Below, in pieces: positions 25,746 through 33,753 of a DNA stretch of 47,361 nt (positions within the stretch are counted from its first letter, which is position 1; each line of letters begins with the position of its first letter). The translations under genes were made by a program, and so were the position numbers. The stretch spans positions 1 through 47,361 of the forward strand of contig NZ_LABY01000162.1 of NCBI RefSeq assembly GCF_001043975.1. The letters are read 5' to 3'. The notes beneath the pieces are model-generated. The model was not told where the DNA came from. It was given only the letters and a program-made list of their open reading frames with translations, and did not search any database. The DNA comes from Methylobacterium variabile (GTDB lineage Bacteria; Pseudomonadota; Alphaproteobacteria; Rhizobiales; Beijerinckiaceae).

Positions 25746-27965
25746 TCATTCGGCGGCGATGGCGTAGCCCAGGTCAGGCTCACCGTCGGCCGGGCCGTCC
25801 TCGCCGTCGAGGAAGGGCGGAAGCGGCTCGGACCCGTCCTCCTCCGCAGCTTCGCCGAGGAACGCCGGCAGCGCGGCCTCCTCGGTCGCCGTCGCCCCCT
25901 CGGCACTCAGGCCGGGCGTGCGCAGCAGTTCGGGCAGCCAGCCGCTGTCGGCCATCAGGCGCTCGGCCTCGCGCGCCATGTCGGCCTTCTTGAGATGGTC
26001 GAGGAGCTGGGCCTTGTCCTCGCCCTTGGCCTCGCGCACCGCCGCCAGGATCTTGCCCTTCGTCACGCGCGAGAAGTAGTTCGCCGCCGTCGGTTTCCAG
26101 TCCCGGGTCATGTCGAGCCCGACGAGTTGGGCGAGCTGGTCGGCATGCGGCATCACCTCGGCGGGCCGCCGATCGTAAGCGCTGTGCATCGCGTTGATGG
26201 AGAGGCCGGCGCAGAGCGCGAACAGGTCCGTGCGCTCCTCGGGCGCCAGTCCCACCAGGAAGTCCCAGATCGCCCGGTGGTCGGCCGGCAGGCGCCTCGC
26301 CCACGCCTCGCGCTTCGCGTCGAGGGCGCTCGCCGGCCGGTAGGCGTCGAGGCCCTGGACGGTGTGATCGGGGCGGGCCGAGGAGGACGAGACCTCCAGG
26401 CACGACGCAGCCCGGTAGGCCGTGACGATGACGCGGATCACCATGGCGTGCAGGACCGCGATGAAGGCGGCCTGGGGATCGTCGGCCAGCGCCTCGCGCA
26501 GCGCGATGGTGCGGTAGGTGGTCAGCTCGATCCGGTGCTGCTCGGAGAGCGGGCGCTCGACCTCCTCCGGCTCGGACGCGGGGGCGAGCGCGGGCGTGCT
26601 ACCCCCGATCGTGATGACCGTGCGCATCACCGCCGGAGCCGGGGCAGCGACACTGCCCGAGGGGGACGCGACCGGCTCGCCGATCGGCGCCGGCGCCGCT
26701 CCGGCCGCGGCCGCGCCGTGGTCCGCCCCCGCAGAGGCCTCCGTCTCCGCCCGGGGCTCGTCCTCGGGCCGGACGTAGCCGCGGCGCACCTTCGGCGTGC
26801 CGTCGTAGTCGAGGGTGACGAACGCACCGGCGATCGCGATGTCGGCCGGGTCGTAGATGTGGGCGCGGGCCTCGAACGCCGCGATGTCCCTCTCCAGCTC
26901 GGAAATCCGATGCGCGACGTCGGTGGGCCATTCCTCGTCGCTGTAGCCGTACTCGTTGTCGAGCCCCTCGCGCTCGGCCAGGGCCGCCTCGAAGGCCTCG
27001 TGCTCGGCCTCGCTCAGCTCGGAGCGGGTCGGCAGGACGCGCAGGCCGTATAAGCGGCTGCTCATCAGCGACAGCGACACCTCGATCCACTTCCAGCCCT
27101 CCGCCGCGACCGTGGTGCTGAACTCGGCGAGCTTCGCCTCGGCCAGGCGGTCGAGCAGCGCCGCATCCTCGAACCAGCCGTCGCCGCGATCCGTGAACAG
27201 GTCGCGCAGGATCGTGCCGCCGGCGGCCTCGTAGGCCTCCTCGCCGACGAAGATGGCGCGGGCCTCGCCCATGCTCACCGTGCGCTCGGTCAGCGCCTGG
27301 CGGATGCCCCAGTTGCTCAGGGCGCCCCGCTTCTTCAGCGCCTCCCAGACCTGAACCTGGCGGGCATGGTCCTCGCTGACCGAGAACGCCATCAGGCATT
27401 CGAGCGTCATCTGACCGGCGCCGTAGGCCTCGAGCAGCGCCGGGCTGACGCCGGCGAGCCGCAGGCGCTGGGTGACGATCCGCTCGGTCACGAAGAAGCG
27501 GGCGGCGATGTCGGCGGTCGACATGCCGGTGTCGGCGAGCGCCTTGAACGCCCGGTACTGGTCGAGCGGATGCAGGGCCTCGCGCATCGCGTTCTCGGCG
27601 ATCGAGTCCTCGGTCGCGCTGATCGCGCTGCCGGCCGCGCGCACGATGCAGGGCACCTTGACGGTCCTGGCCATGCGCCCGGTCGCCACCAGATGCTCGA
27701 GCGCGCGAAAGCGGCGCCCGCCGGCCGGCACCTCGAAGCGGCCGGTCTCCTGGCCCGCCTCGTCGAGGAGCGGGCGCACGCTCAAGGACTGGAGCAGGCC
27801 GCGATGGGCGATGTCGGCGGCGAGATCCTCGATGCTCATGCCGTCGGCGATCCGGCGCACGTTGGCCTGGGACAAGCTGAGCTTCTCGAACGGGATCCCG
27901 ACCGCCTCGGTCAGGACGATCTTGGCGGTGGCGGCGATCTTGGCGGCGGCCTTGGTCCTGGACAT
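25746..27965 (-). CDS. Large ParB/Srx-fold nuclease-like partition or regulatory protein
   Basis: This encodes 739 residues. The ParB N-terminal domain (about 28-150) has ANVRRIADGMSIEDLAADI, VPAGGRRFRALEHL and the EDSIAENAMREALHPLDQYR block. A helix-turn-helix follows (about 160-215, STADIAARFFVTERIVTQRL). The remaining 500 residues are helical and acidic, with a Pro/Ala-rich linker (APAPIGEPVASPSG), far longer than a normal ParB. No parA gene is beside it, so it is more likely an accessory ParB-like protein of the plasmid core than the partition protein. It is preceded by a leader with AGTCAGAGG about 75 nt upstream. Confidence 0.8.
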   Translation of the reverse strand: MSRTKAAAKIAATAKIVLTEAVGIPFEKLSLSQANVRRIADGMSIEDLAADIAHRGLLQSLSVRPLLDEAGQETGRFEVPAGGRRFRALEHLVATGRMARTVKVPCIVRAAGSAISATEDSIAENAMREALHPLDQYRAFKALADTGMSTADIAARFFVTERIVTQRLRLAGVSPALLEAYGAGQMTLECLMAFSVSEDHARQVQVWEALKKRGALSNWGIRQALTERTVSMGEARAIFVGEEAYEAAGGTILRDLFTDRGDGWFEDAALLDRLAEAKLAEFSTTVAAEGWKWIEVSLSLMSSRLYGLRVLPTRSELSEAEHEAFEAALAEREGLDNEYGYSDEEWPTDVAHRISELERDIAAFEARAHIYDPADIAIAGAFVTLDYDGTPKVRRGYVRPEDEPRAETEASAGADHGAAAAGAAPAPIGEPVASPSGSVAAPAPAVMRTVITIGGSTPALAPASEPEEVERPLSEQHRIELTTYRTIALREALADDPQAAFIAVLHAMVIRVIVTAYRAASCLEVSSSSARPDHTVQGLDAYRPASALDAKREAWARRLPADHRAIWDFLVGLAPEERTDLFALCAGLSINAMHSAYDRRPAEVMPHADQLAQLVGLDMTRDWKPTAANYFSRVTKGKILAAVREAKGEDKAQLLDHLKKADMAREAERLMADSGWLPELLRTPGLSAEGATATEEAALPAFLGEAAEEDGSEPLPPFLDGEDGPADGEPDLGYAIAAE

Positions 27966-28078
27966 GGCTCATCATCCTTCGCGTCGGGTGGTCGGCTCTC
28001 TGTCGACCTCGAAACCCTCACGCAGGCGAAGCCCCCCTCTGACTCCAGAAGGGGGCCGCGGAACCGTTGGTCGCCAGA

Positions 28079-28564
28079 TCAGGCGGCGACCTGCACGCGG
28101 GCGCCCACGGCCTCGCGCGGGGCCAGGGTCAGCGGCGGGACGGCGGTGGACACCGCCTGATCGAGCCGCGCCAGGATCTCGGGCAGGCCCTCGCCGGCCT
28201 CGTGCGCGTTGCGGAGCGCCGCCAGGGTCATCACCGGCTCGCCGCCGTCGTCGGCCAGCTCGGCGGCTGGGCTCGCCAGCCCCGGGCGCCAGTGGCGCAG
28301 GCCGGCGTCGAACACGCCGGAGCGTGCACACCAAGTGCGGAGGTACGACAGCCCGTGCTTCTGGCAGTAGGCGTCGAGGTCCGAGGTGAGGCCGAAATCC
28401 TGGAGATCCTCGAAGGTCACGCTCGTCCCCTCGGCCAGGGCCTCGTGCACCAGGCGCTCGGCCTCGGCGAAGTAGCGGCCCGTCGCGGCGATCAGGCCGG
28501 CGACGGCCTGCGCGCCCTCCAGGGGGCCGCCGATGGTCACGGTGGTCATCACGTACTCGCCCAT
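28079..28564 (-). CDS. Hypothetical protein (161 aa)
   Basis: ATG 28564 has CAGGAGC 6 nt upstream; an internal ATG at 28549 is also possible. The protein is soluble and helical, with DAYCQKHGLSYLRTWCARSG in the middle and a Pro/Val-rich C-terminus. I do not recognise a family. It is in the same orientation as the ParB-like gene, and the two share a leader motif AGTCAGAGG[A/G]GGGC about 65-82 nt before the start codon, suggesting common regulation. Confidence 0.6.
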   Translation of the reverse strand: MGEYVMTTVTIGGPLEGAQAVAGLIAATGRYFAEAERLVHEALAEGTSVTFEDLQDFGLTSDLDAYCQKHGLSYLRTWCARSGVFDAGLRHWRPGLASPAAELADDGGEPVMTLAALRNAHEAGEGLPEILARLDQAVSTAVPPLTLAPREAVGARVQVAA

Positions 28565-28742
28565 GTCTCGCTCCTGAGCTGCAGGCCCGACGGGAGCGCT
28601 CGTCCCGCCCGGGAAGCCTGCACGAAGGAAAGGCCCTCCTCTGACTGTGAGGCGGGCGGAGACTGGCGAAAGGATCGGGAAGGCGCTATCTTCGGTCGTG
28701 GAGTGGGAGGACAGGTTTCCCTGTCCCCCCGTTTCGCTAGAA

Positions 28743-28798
28743 TGTGAAGAATTGGACCCGGAGGCGCAGCTGCCAACTGCTCCGGGTCCTTTTCACAT
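28743..28798 (+). terminator. Long palindrome with T-run, intrinsic terminator or small-RNA end
   Basis: GGACCCGGAG (28754-28763) and CTCCGGGTCC (28780-28789) pair perfectly and are followed by TTTT; TGTGAA and TTCACA extend the stem across an internal loop. A smaller hairpin GGACAGG/CCTGTCC lies just upstream (about 28710-28727). No rightward gene ends here, so it could close an unannotated + strand RNA. The rest of the gap 28565-28978 shows no convincing gene. Confidence 0.5.
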
Positions 28799-28978
28799 CA
28801 AGCGTAATGCTCAGTGGCAAGAACCACATCGGCATTACTCCCATCGCAGGCGAGGCCTTCGCCGAGGCCGGGGCGGCCTATCCTCCCCGGCAGGGCCGGT
28901 TGGCTCGGCCCCTCTGCATCCGCCTGCAATACCGTGTGTCGTATCCGGCAACCCGGGTCGCGTCGATGGCTCGCCCGC

Positions 28979-29278
28979 TCAGGAGGCTGCGTCCGGAGCC
29001 GGCAGGGCGCGAGCGGCCGGCCCGGGAAGGCGAGCCGGTGCTGCCGCGGCATCGGCAGCCTGGATGCGCACCACCATGGCGCTACCGGCCGTGAGGTCGT
29101 GCAGGTCGACCAGGACGGTGAGGACCTTGGCCACGTCGCCGGCGAGATGAGCCCGCGCCTCGTCGAGGGTTGGGGCGTGGTGGCGACGCACAAGCTCGCG
29201 AGCGGCGGCCTCGAGCACCCTCGCGGGATCCAGGACATCGAGGTCGAGGGACATCGTGTAGGACGAAGGATCGGCCAT
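28979..29278 (-). CDS. Hypothetical protein (99 aa)
   Basis: ATG 29278 is preceded by GGCGCAG. The N-terminal 70 residues look folded (SYTMSLDLDVLDPARVLEAA, LAGDVAKVLTVLVDLHDLT) and the C-terminus is Ala/Pro-rich. No family is recognised. The leader between it and the 29340 gene contains a hairpin with CGAGAGAGG and an AGAGGG block about 60 nt upstream, similar to those before ardC and the 37112 gene. Confidence 0.55.
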   Translation of the reverse strand: MADPSSYTMSLDLDVLDPARVLEAAARELVRRHHAPTLDEARAHLAGDVAKVLTVLVDLHDLTAGSAMVVRIQAADAAAAPARLPGPAARALPAPDAAS

Positions 29279-29339
29279 CTGCGCCAGGCTCCGAAGGGTT
29301 CAGGGTCAGGGCCTCTCTCGACTTCGAGAAAGCCCGACT

Positions 29340-30107
29340 TTATCCCTCTGCCTCTCGCTCTTCTTGCGCCAGCCGCCGGACGATGACGGACCGCGTATCG
29401 TCCGCTTGGGCGAGGCGGCGGATTATCGCGAGGTCGTCATCCGAGCAGGTGCCGCGCACGATGATGTCGACCCAATGCCCGCTGCGGCCGACGTGGCTGT
29501 CGCGCAGCCGGTGGTTCGACGAGGTGTAGAAGCTCTCGCTCGGATCGATCAGCCGCACGCGCGAGGTCAGGAACAGGATCCCGGACCCGAGATTGCCGCA
29601 GAACAGGCGCTCGTCGGCCCCCGTCGTCTTCGGCCCGCCGCCCACCGTGCGCTGGCCGATCTGCCGGAAGGCCTCGGAAAAGCTCGCCGGGTTCGGCGTC
29701 GTCCGGGGGGTGAGCGTGTGGCCGCCGCCCCACGGCGGCCGCGCCGGATCGATCCGGCCGGTCGCGATCTCGTGCAGCAGGGTGCCGAGATAGCTCGGAT
29801 CGGCCGGATACGGACAGATCCGCCACAGAGCCCGGATCGCGCGGCGCTGGTCGACCTCCAGGGCGGACAGGCGGTTGCGAACCCTGCGCCAGCCTTCCGC
29901 CCGCTGCCGCCGGCTCTCCTGCTGCTGACGCTCCCATTGCCCGGTGCGCCGGACCATCTCCTCGTCGACGTCGAGCTGGCGCTCGGCGATCACCGCGGCG
30001 AAGAGGGGCAGGGCCGCCTGCTCGCGGACCTGCTTGCGCTGGTACGCCGCGCGCTTGCGCGACGTGTCCTCGAACGCCGTCGGCCGCGGCCAGCGCTTGA
30101 AGCGCAT
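29340..30107 (-). CDS. Hypothetical protein (255 aa) coupled to ardC
   Basis: The start ATG 30107 overlaps the ardC stop (ATGA), so the two are translationally coupled; GTG 30110 is an alternative. The N-terminal half is very basic and coiled-coil-like (WERQQQESRRQRAEGWRRV). The C-terminal half contains DERLFCGNLGSGILFLTSRV and SNHRLRDSHVGRSGHWVDII, a compact beta-rich region. I do not recognise the family. Coupling to an antirestriction gene suggests a role early after plasmid entry, by inference only. Confidence 0.65.
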   Translation of the reverse strand: MRFKRWPRPTAFEDTSRKRAAYQRKQVREQAALPLFAAVIAERQLDVDEEMVRRTGQWERQQQESRRQRAEGWRRVRNRLSALEVDQRRAIRALWRICPYPADPSYLGTLLHEIATGRIDPARPPWGGGHTLTPRTTPNPASFSEAFRQIGQRTVGGGPKTTGADERLFCGNLGSGILFLTSRVRLIDPSESFYTSSNHRLRDSHVGRSGHWVDIIVRGTCSDDDLAIIRRLAQADDTRSVIVRRLAQEEREAEG

Positions 30108-31129
30108 CACGCCGCCTCCCGCTCGATCGTCGCCGCCGCGTCCTCCGCACCATCCTCCTCGCCCTGCCCGCCGGCGCCGTCCGGGGCGAGGTCGGCCGGC
30201 AAGTGGCCGAGCAGCCAGTCGGCCGAGCGGCTGGCCAACCCTGCGGCCTGCACGATCGCGCGCGGATCCGAGCGCAGCACCTCGAGCCAGTTCGCGATAT
30301 AGTCGGCGTGGCGCACCGTCGGCACGATCCCGAGGCTGGCGCAGACGAAGGCCGCCGAGATCTCGGCCACGAGCTCCTCGCGTGCGTACCCCTCGCTGCC
30401 GAAGCGGCCGGTGAAATCGCGCGCGAGCCGATGGGCGGCTCCCGTGGCGTGGCTCATCTCATGCGCCGCGGTCCTGTGAAAATTCACCGGCTCGAAGAAC
30501 GATTGCGGCGGCGGCAGCACGATCACGTCGTCGGCCGGGCGGTAGAACGCCCGCTGCCCGCCAAGGTGGATGGTGAGGCCGGTGCCCTCCATCAGCGCGC
30601 GGAAGCGCGGCTCGATCAGGTCCTCGCGCGGCGGCGGGGGCGGCACGTAGAGGTCCTCCGGCAGGCCGTCGCACTGCGCACAGTTGAACACGGTGTACTG
30701 CTTGAGGAAGGCGATCGCGCGCGCCTCCTCGCCCGCCCGCGAGGCCCGGTCCCGCTCCTGCTCGGGGGTGAAGCGATTGGCGTAGACGACGGGCGTGCCC
30801 TTCTCGCCGCGGCGCACGCAGCCCCCGAGGGCGAGCGCCTGGCGGAAGGTGAGCCAGCGCTGGGTCGGGTAGCCCGCCGCCATGCCGCTCGACCACAACA
30901 GCATGACGTTGATGCCCGAATACGCTCGGGCGGTCTGGGCATTGCGCGGCATCCCGACCGCGGCGGCTCCCGGCAGGTCGCCCCACGGCTGCACCCACGG
31001 CACCCGGCCCTGTTCGAGCTGGGCGATGATCGTGTCGGTGATGCGCTGGTAGAGGTCGATGCGCGGGCCTGGAGCGGCCTCGGAGCGGCGGGCAGCGGGC
31101 TTCCGGGAAGAAGAGGGTCGGCGGGCCAT
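30107..31129 (-). CDS. ardC: ArdC-type antirestriction protein
   Basis: This encodes 340 residues. The N-terminal single-stranded-DNA-binding domain has DLYQRITDTIIAQLEQGRVP and PWVQPW. The C-terminal metallopeptidase-like domain has the zinc motif HEMSH at about residues 219-223 and a downstream YAREELVAEISAAF helix with the third ligand. ArdC proteins protect incoming single-stranded plasmid DNA from restriction. The length is near typical and all key residues are present. A leader with a GAGAGAGG-loop hairpin lies 23-40 nt upstream of the start. Confidence 0.87.
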   Translation of the reverse strand: MARRPSSSRKPAARRSEAAPGPRIDLYQRITDTIIAQLEQGRVPWVQPWGDLPGAAAVGMPRNAQTARAYSGINVMLLWSSGMAAGYPTQRWLTFRQALALGGCVRRGEKGTPVVYANRFTPEQERDRASRAGEEARAIAFLKQYTVFNCAQCDGLPEDLYVPPPPPREDLIEPRFRALMEGTGLTIHLGGQRAFYRPADDVIVLPPPQSFFEPVNFHRTAAHEMSHATGAAHRLARDFTGRFGSEGYAREELVAEISAAFVCASLGIVPTVRHADYIANWLEVLRSDPRAIVQAAGLASRSADWLLGHLPADLAPDGAGGQGEEDGAEDAAATIEREAA

Positions 31130-31151
31130 CGGGGAGGTCTCGCGACGGGCG

Positions 31152-31207
31152 CCGGAGCCTCTCTCCGGCCTGATCTCCCGTCATGGCCTCGCGAGGCCTT
31201 CTCTCAC
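31152..31207 (-). promoter_or_regulatory. Leader with GAGAG hairpin upstream of ardC
   Basis: On the minus strand GAGAGAAGGCCTCGCGAGGCC (palindrome at 31185-31198) is followed by the hairpin CCGGAGAGAGGCTCCGG (31152-31168) and CGCCCG. The same hairpin, following GAGAGAAG and at the same distance from the start codon, precedes the 37112 gene. Confidence 0.55.
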
Positions 31208-31382
31208 TCCGGCGCGGTCCCCTGACCCATCCTCGAGGCGGCCGGCGGGAATGAGCGGATCAGGCAGCCCCTTCCTCACCGACTATCGTCCTGGTTGGTG
31301 GATCACGCCAAATGCCTATCTTATGATTGCAAGCAGACCGCGCGGGATACCCTGCGGCAGGCTCGAACCAAGGAGACGTCGT

Positions 31383-31682
31383 GTGCCTTGCTCGACCGCA
31401 TCTGACGCGACCTTGGAGCACCGGACGATCGAGGCGCACCGGCACTACCTTGCGGCGCTCATGCGGGTCGAGGCGCTGGACGAAGCCGACGACGGCTCGG
31501 ACGGCGAGCGGGAGCGCCTCGATGCCGAGGCAGCTCATCTGCAGACGTTCGCAATCCTGAACCTGCTCTTGAACGAACTCGGCTACGTACTGAAGGGCTT
31601 GGTGACCCGGTCCGAACTCGCCATGGCGCTGGCCTGCGAGGTGGGGAGCTACGGCGTGTACCCCGGCCACTTGGATAGCTGA
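31383..31682 (+). CDS. Hypothetical helical protein (99 aa)
   Basis: GTG 31383 is chosen because AAGGAG lies 8 nt upstream; the frame is open further upstream without a site. It is helical throughout (TIEAHRHYLAALMRVEALDE, LQTFAILNLLLNELGYVLKG), resembling small plasmid-borne proteins of unknown role. The C-terminal block SYGVYPGHLDS is repeated as a remnant at about 31914-31945 in the second copy of a local duplication. Confidence 0.6.
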   Translation: MPCSTASDATLEHRTIEAHRHYLAALMRVEALDEADDGSDGERERLDAEAAHLQTFAILNLLLNELGYVLKGLVTRSELAMALACEVGSYGVYPGHLDS

Positions 31683-31699
31683 GGCCCGGGCTGGCAGAA

Positions 31700-31721
31700 G
31701 GCTCGCGCCGGGACGCGAGCC
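31700..31721. terminator. Hairpin, duplication copy 1
   Basis: GGCTCGCG-CCGGGA-CGCGAGCC between the rightward 31383 gene and the leftward truncated DUF1640-like gene. Confidence 0.6.
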
Positions 31722-31731
31722 GAAGTGCTCA

Positions 31732-31896
31732 TCAGGTCAGCTTGATAAGAGCGGCAAGGGCTCCGAAGGTCGTCACGAGCCCCGCCACGATCATGCTCCC
31801 GAGCCGAATGGTCAAGCGGAGCGTCTCCAGCTCCATGGCAGAGCGGAGTTCGTCCTTGGCCGCGCGCAAATCCTCCTTGGTCACGAGATCGACCAT
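31732..31896 (-). pseudogene. Truncated DUF1640-like small membrane protein
   Basis: This encodes 54 residues (MVDLVTKEDLRAAKDELRSA, then a hydrophobic C-terminus ending LAALIKLT). It corresponds to the C-terminal two-thirds of the intact paralogue at 31996-32232. Upstream of the ATG the frame still reads REFI as in the full gene and then is lost at the duplication edge. It has more of the coiled coil than the intact copy (an extra AAKDELR). It may still be expressed as a short protein. Confidence 0.6.
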
Positions 31897-31963
31897 GATG
31901 AACTCCCGGGGCCCACGGCGTGTACCCCGGCCACTACGACAGCGTAGACCCGGGTCGGCAGGA

Positions 31964-31985
31964 GGCTCGCGCCTTGGCGCGAGCC
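31964..31985. terminator. Hairpin, duplication copy 2
   Basis: A 10-bp perfect stem GGCTCGCGCC-TT-GGCGCGAGCC downstream of the intact DUF1640-like gene. Confidence 0.6.
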
Positions 31986-31995
31986 AAGGTCCAGA

Positions 31996-32232
31996 TCAGG
32001 TCAGCTTGAGAAAGGCGCCGAGGGCCGCAATGAAGGCCCCGACGATGCCACCCAGGCGCACGGTGATCTGCAAGGTCTGTAGCTGGAGGGCGGAACGCAG
32101 ATCCTCCTTGGTGGCGAGGTCGACCATGATGAACTCCCGGGCCGCTTCGGCATGCGCCTCGGCGTGATCGGTGGGGATGCCGGCCGCACGCAGTGTCTTC
32201 GAGTAGCCGAGTGTATCAAACGCGTAAGCCAT
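31996..32232 (-). CDS. DUF1640/CCDC90-like small coiled-coil membrane protein
   Basis: This encodes 78 residues. An N-terminal block FDTLGYSKTLRAAGI and HAEAHAEAAREF, a coiled coil starting DLATKEDLRSALQLQTLQIT and one C-terminal membrane helix are the usual layout of this widespread alphaproteobacterial family of unknown role. AAGGAG lies 8 nt before ATG 32232. It is shorter than most relatives, with a reduced coiled coil. Confidence 0.7.
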   Translation of the reverse strand: MAYAFDTLGYSKTLRAAGIPTDHAEAHAEAAREFIMVDLATKEDLRSALQLQTLQITVRLGGIVGAFIAALGAFLKLT

Positions 32233-32297
32233 CGTACTTGCTCCTTCTGTCGCAGGTCCGGCCCCGCCGCGAGGGGCGGGGCCCGTGAGAGCCGGGG

Positions 32298-32621
32298 TCA
32301 GTCCTGGCGGCGGCCGGTGGAGCGGGTCCAGATCAGCGAGTGGGTCTTGCCGTCCTCCTCGGCAAAGAGCCGGGCGTAGAGCGGAGCCGGCAGGCTCGGG
32401 TCGTCGATCTTGACCGAGATGTAGTCCCGCCCCTCGTTGGACCGCTTGGCCCACCCGGCGCCGATCTCCGCCCTGGCGAGGTAGATCCGGTGGGTCGGCG
32501 CGTTCTCGGCCGTGCGCTCCGTCTCCGCCTGGATCGTGACCTTGCGAGCCTGGATGGTGAGGGTGGCGATGTCGCCGGTGAAGCCGGTCTGGGTCTGGGT
32601 GAAGGTGCCGATGGTCGCCAT
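32298..32621 (-). CDS. DUF736 family protein
   Basis: This encodes 107 residues, MATIGTFTQTQTGFTGDIAT at the start and IYLARAEIGAGWAKRSNEGR in the middle, clear hallmarks of DUF736, a small beta-rich protein found next to conjugation genes on Rhizobiales plasmids. The function is unknown; a role in single-strand handling or establishment has been supposed. ATG 32621 is chosen, with GAGAGGATC upstream. Its leader carries element A copy 4. Confidence 0.87.
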   Translation of the reverse strand: MATIGTFTQTQTGFTGDIATLTIQARKVTIQAETERTAENAPTHRIYLARAEIGAGWAKRSNEGRDYISVKIDDPSLPAPLYARLFAEEDGKTHSLIWTRSTGRRQD

Positions 32622-32707
32622 GGTCGTGATCCTCTCGTCCGGTTGCTCTCGGCCGCGCCCCTGCGGCCTCGATGGCGTTCGTTGAGCCGGAGGCGACCGG
32701 CGCCGCA

Positions 32708-32800
32708 CCTGCTTGCAGGCCGCAGCGTCAGCGGAGGACGGCGAGGGACGGTTTTCTTGATCCGCGAGGAGACGCCGCAGGCGGCGGGGAAGAAAACCGG
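32708..32800 (-). promoter_or_regulatory. Structured leader element A, copy 4
   Basis: The outer stem is a perfect 10 bp: CGGTTTTCTT (32749-32758) with AAGAAAACCG (32790-32799). It encloses CGCCGC-AG-GCGGCG (32773-32786). The conserved CTCGCGGA and CCGTCCTCCGCT are followed by hairpin CCTGC-AA-GCAGG (32708-32719). It ends 86 nt before the DUF736 start. The outer stem has G-C where copies 1-3 have A-T, changed on both strands. The remaining gap to 33115 shows no gene. Confidence 0.72.
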
Positions 32801-33115
32801 CATCCGCCGTTGCGGTGGTCCCGGTCGCCCCGGGTAGAACCGCCCATCACCGAGGCCTCTGGGCTGCGGCCAGGCCCTCCGGACCGCGGGAACGCCACCT
32901 GGCCGGCTCGGGTGACGCACCTGACCGCGACGGTTCCGGTCCCCGCACCCCGCCTCTGGCCGGAGGCCCGCACCCGGGGACGATCTACGCGCGCCGCTCC
33001 CCGCCGGCCCTGACCTATTCGCGAAGGCCTGACGATGGCACGGTCCTGCCTGAGAGGGAGGTAGGAGGGGGCTTCAAGCTCAAGCACGGCTCGAGCTTCT
33101 GCAACCGCCGACGCG

Positions 33116-33511
33116 CTACGCTGCCGCGATGTCGGTCAACGGAAAGCCACGGCCTTTGAACAGCAGCGGCATGCGATAGGCCTGGGCACAGGCATAAGCG
33201 AGGCAATCCGCAGGGGTGAGCCCGGCCGTGTGACGGCCCTGGCCGTAGCGCTCGAAGGCCTCCAGCGCACCGTCGGCAGTCTTGGGCGACATGGCGACCA
33301 CCTGGATGCTTGCCAACGTGAGGTAATCCCGCACGGCCTGCCGGGCGTCGGGCAGCGGCAGATCGAGGATGCGCGAGAGGGCAAGCGTGGTCTCGAAGAC
33401 CGCAACCGGCGAGGTGAGCCGCTGGCGGGCCTGCTGGAGCCGTGCGACGAGGGCGGCGGCCTCGGGCTCGCCCGACAGGATCGCGACCAGAGCGGAGGTA
33501 TCGACGAACAT
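33116..33511 (-). CDS. vapC: VapC-type PIN-domain toxin
   Basis: This encodes 131 residues. The PIN-domain acidic residues are present: FVDTSALVAIL at the N-terminus, E in VFETTLALSRIL, and TPADCLAYACAQAY near residue 100. VapC toxins are ribonucleases that cut initiator tRNA or rRNA. The ATG overlaps the vapB stop (ATGA), as expected for a co-translated pair. Confidence 0.87.
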   Translation of the reverse strand: MFVDTSALVAILSGEPEAAALVARLQQARQRLTSPVAVFETTLALSRILDLPLPDARQAVRDYLTLASIQVVAMSPKTADGALEAFERYGQGRHTAGLTPADCLAYACAQAYRMPLLFKGRGFPLTDIAAA

Positions 33512-33753
33512 CACCGGTTGCCAAGGAGATGGTCGCGCAAAGCGGCCTCGGCCGGGCGTGGGTTCGGGCCGGCCCGCTCGCGAAGCCGGTGGGCGAAGTC
33601 GAGCGAGAGGGCGACGAGGTCACGCTGGCCCTTTTCGCGGTCGATCTCGTTGCGTAAGGCTTGGTGAACAGCTTCGGTCTTGGTGGTGCGCTTGAGCGTT
33701 GCCAGTTCTTGAGCGAGGGCGTCGACCGCCGGATCCTTGATGAACAGCGCCAT
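33511..33753 (-). CDS. vapB: VapB-type antitoxin
   Basis: This encodes 80 residues, starting MALFIKDPAVDALAQELATL with KRTTKTEAVHQALRNEIDRE, the form of the PSK/VapB family antitoxins with an N-terminal DNA-binding part and a C-terminal toxin-wrapping tail. It precedes vapC with a 4-nt overlap. The start codon lies inside an array of GGATAT half-sites, which indicates autorepression. Confidence 0.85.
   Translation of the reverse strand: MALFIKDPAVDALAQELATLKRTTKTEAVHQALRNEIDREKGQRDLVALSLDFAHRLRERAGPNPRPAEAALRDHLLGNR

Larger units (their letters stand above)
31655..32140. repeat. Tandem duplication spanning the end of one gene and the opposing gene
   Basis: Copy 1 (about 31650-31905) and copy 2 (about 31912-32140) share GGCGTGTACCCCGGCCACT, the hairpin GGCTCGCG...CGCGAGCC, ATCAGGTCAGCTTGA and GACCATGATGAACTCCCGG. 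Each copy therefore holds the tail of the rightward gene, a terminator hairpin and the 3' part of a leftward DUF1640-like gene. The copies have diverged considerably. Confidence 0.75.

Noticed and set aside
25746..27965. Plasmid replication/partition locus of repABC type
   Set aside because: Only a ParB-like protein is present; no ParA-like or RepC-like gene and no recognisable iteron array in the window.
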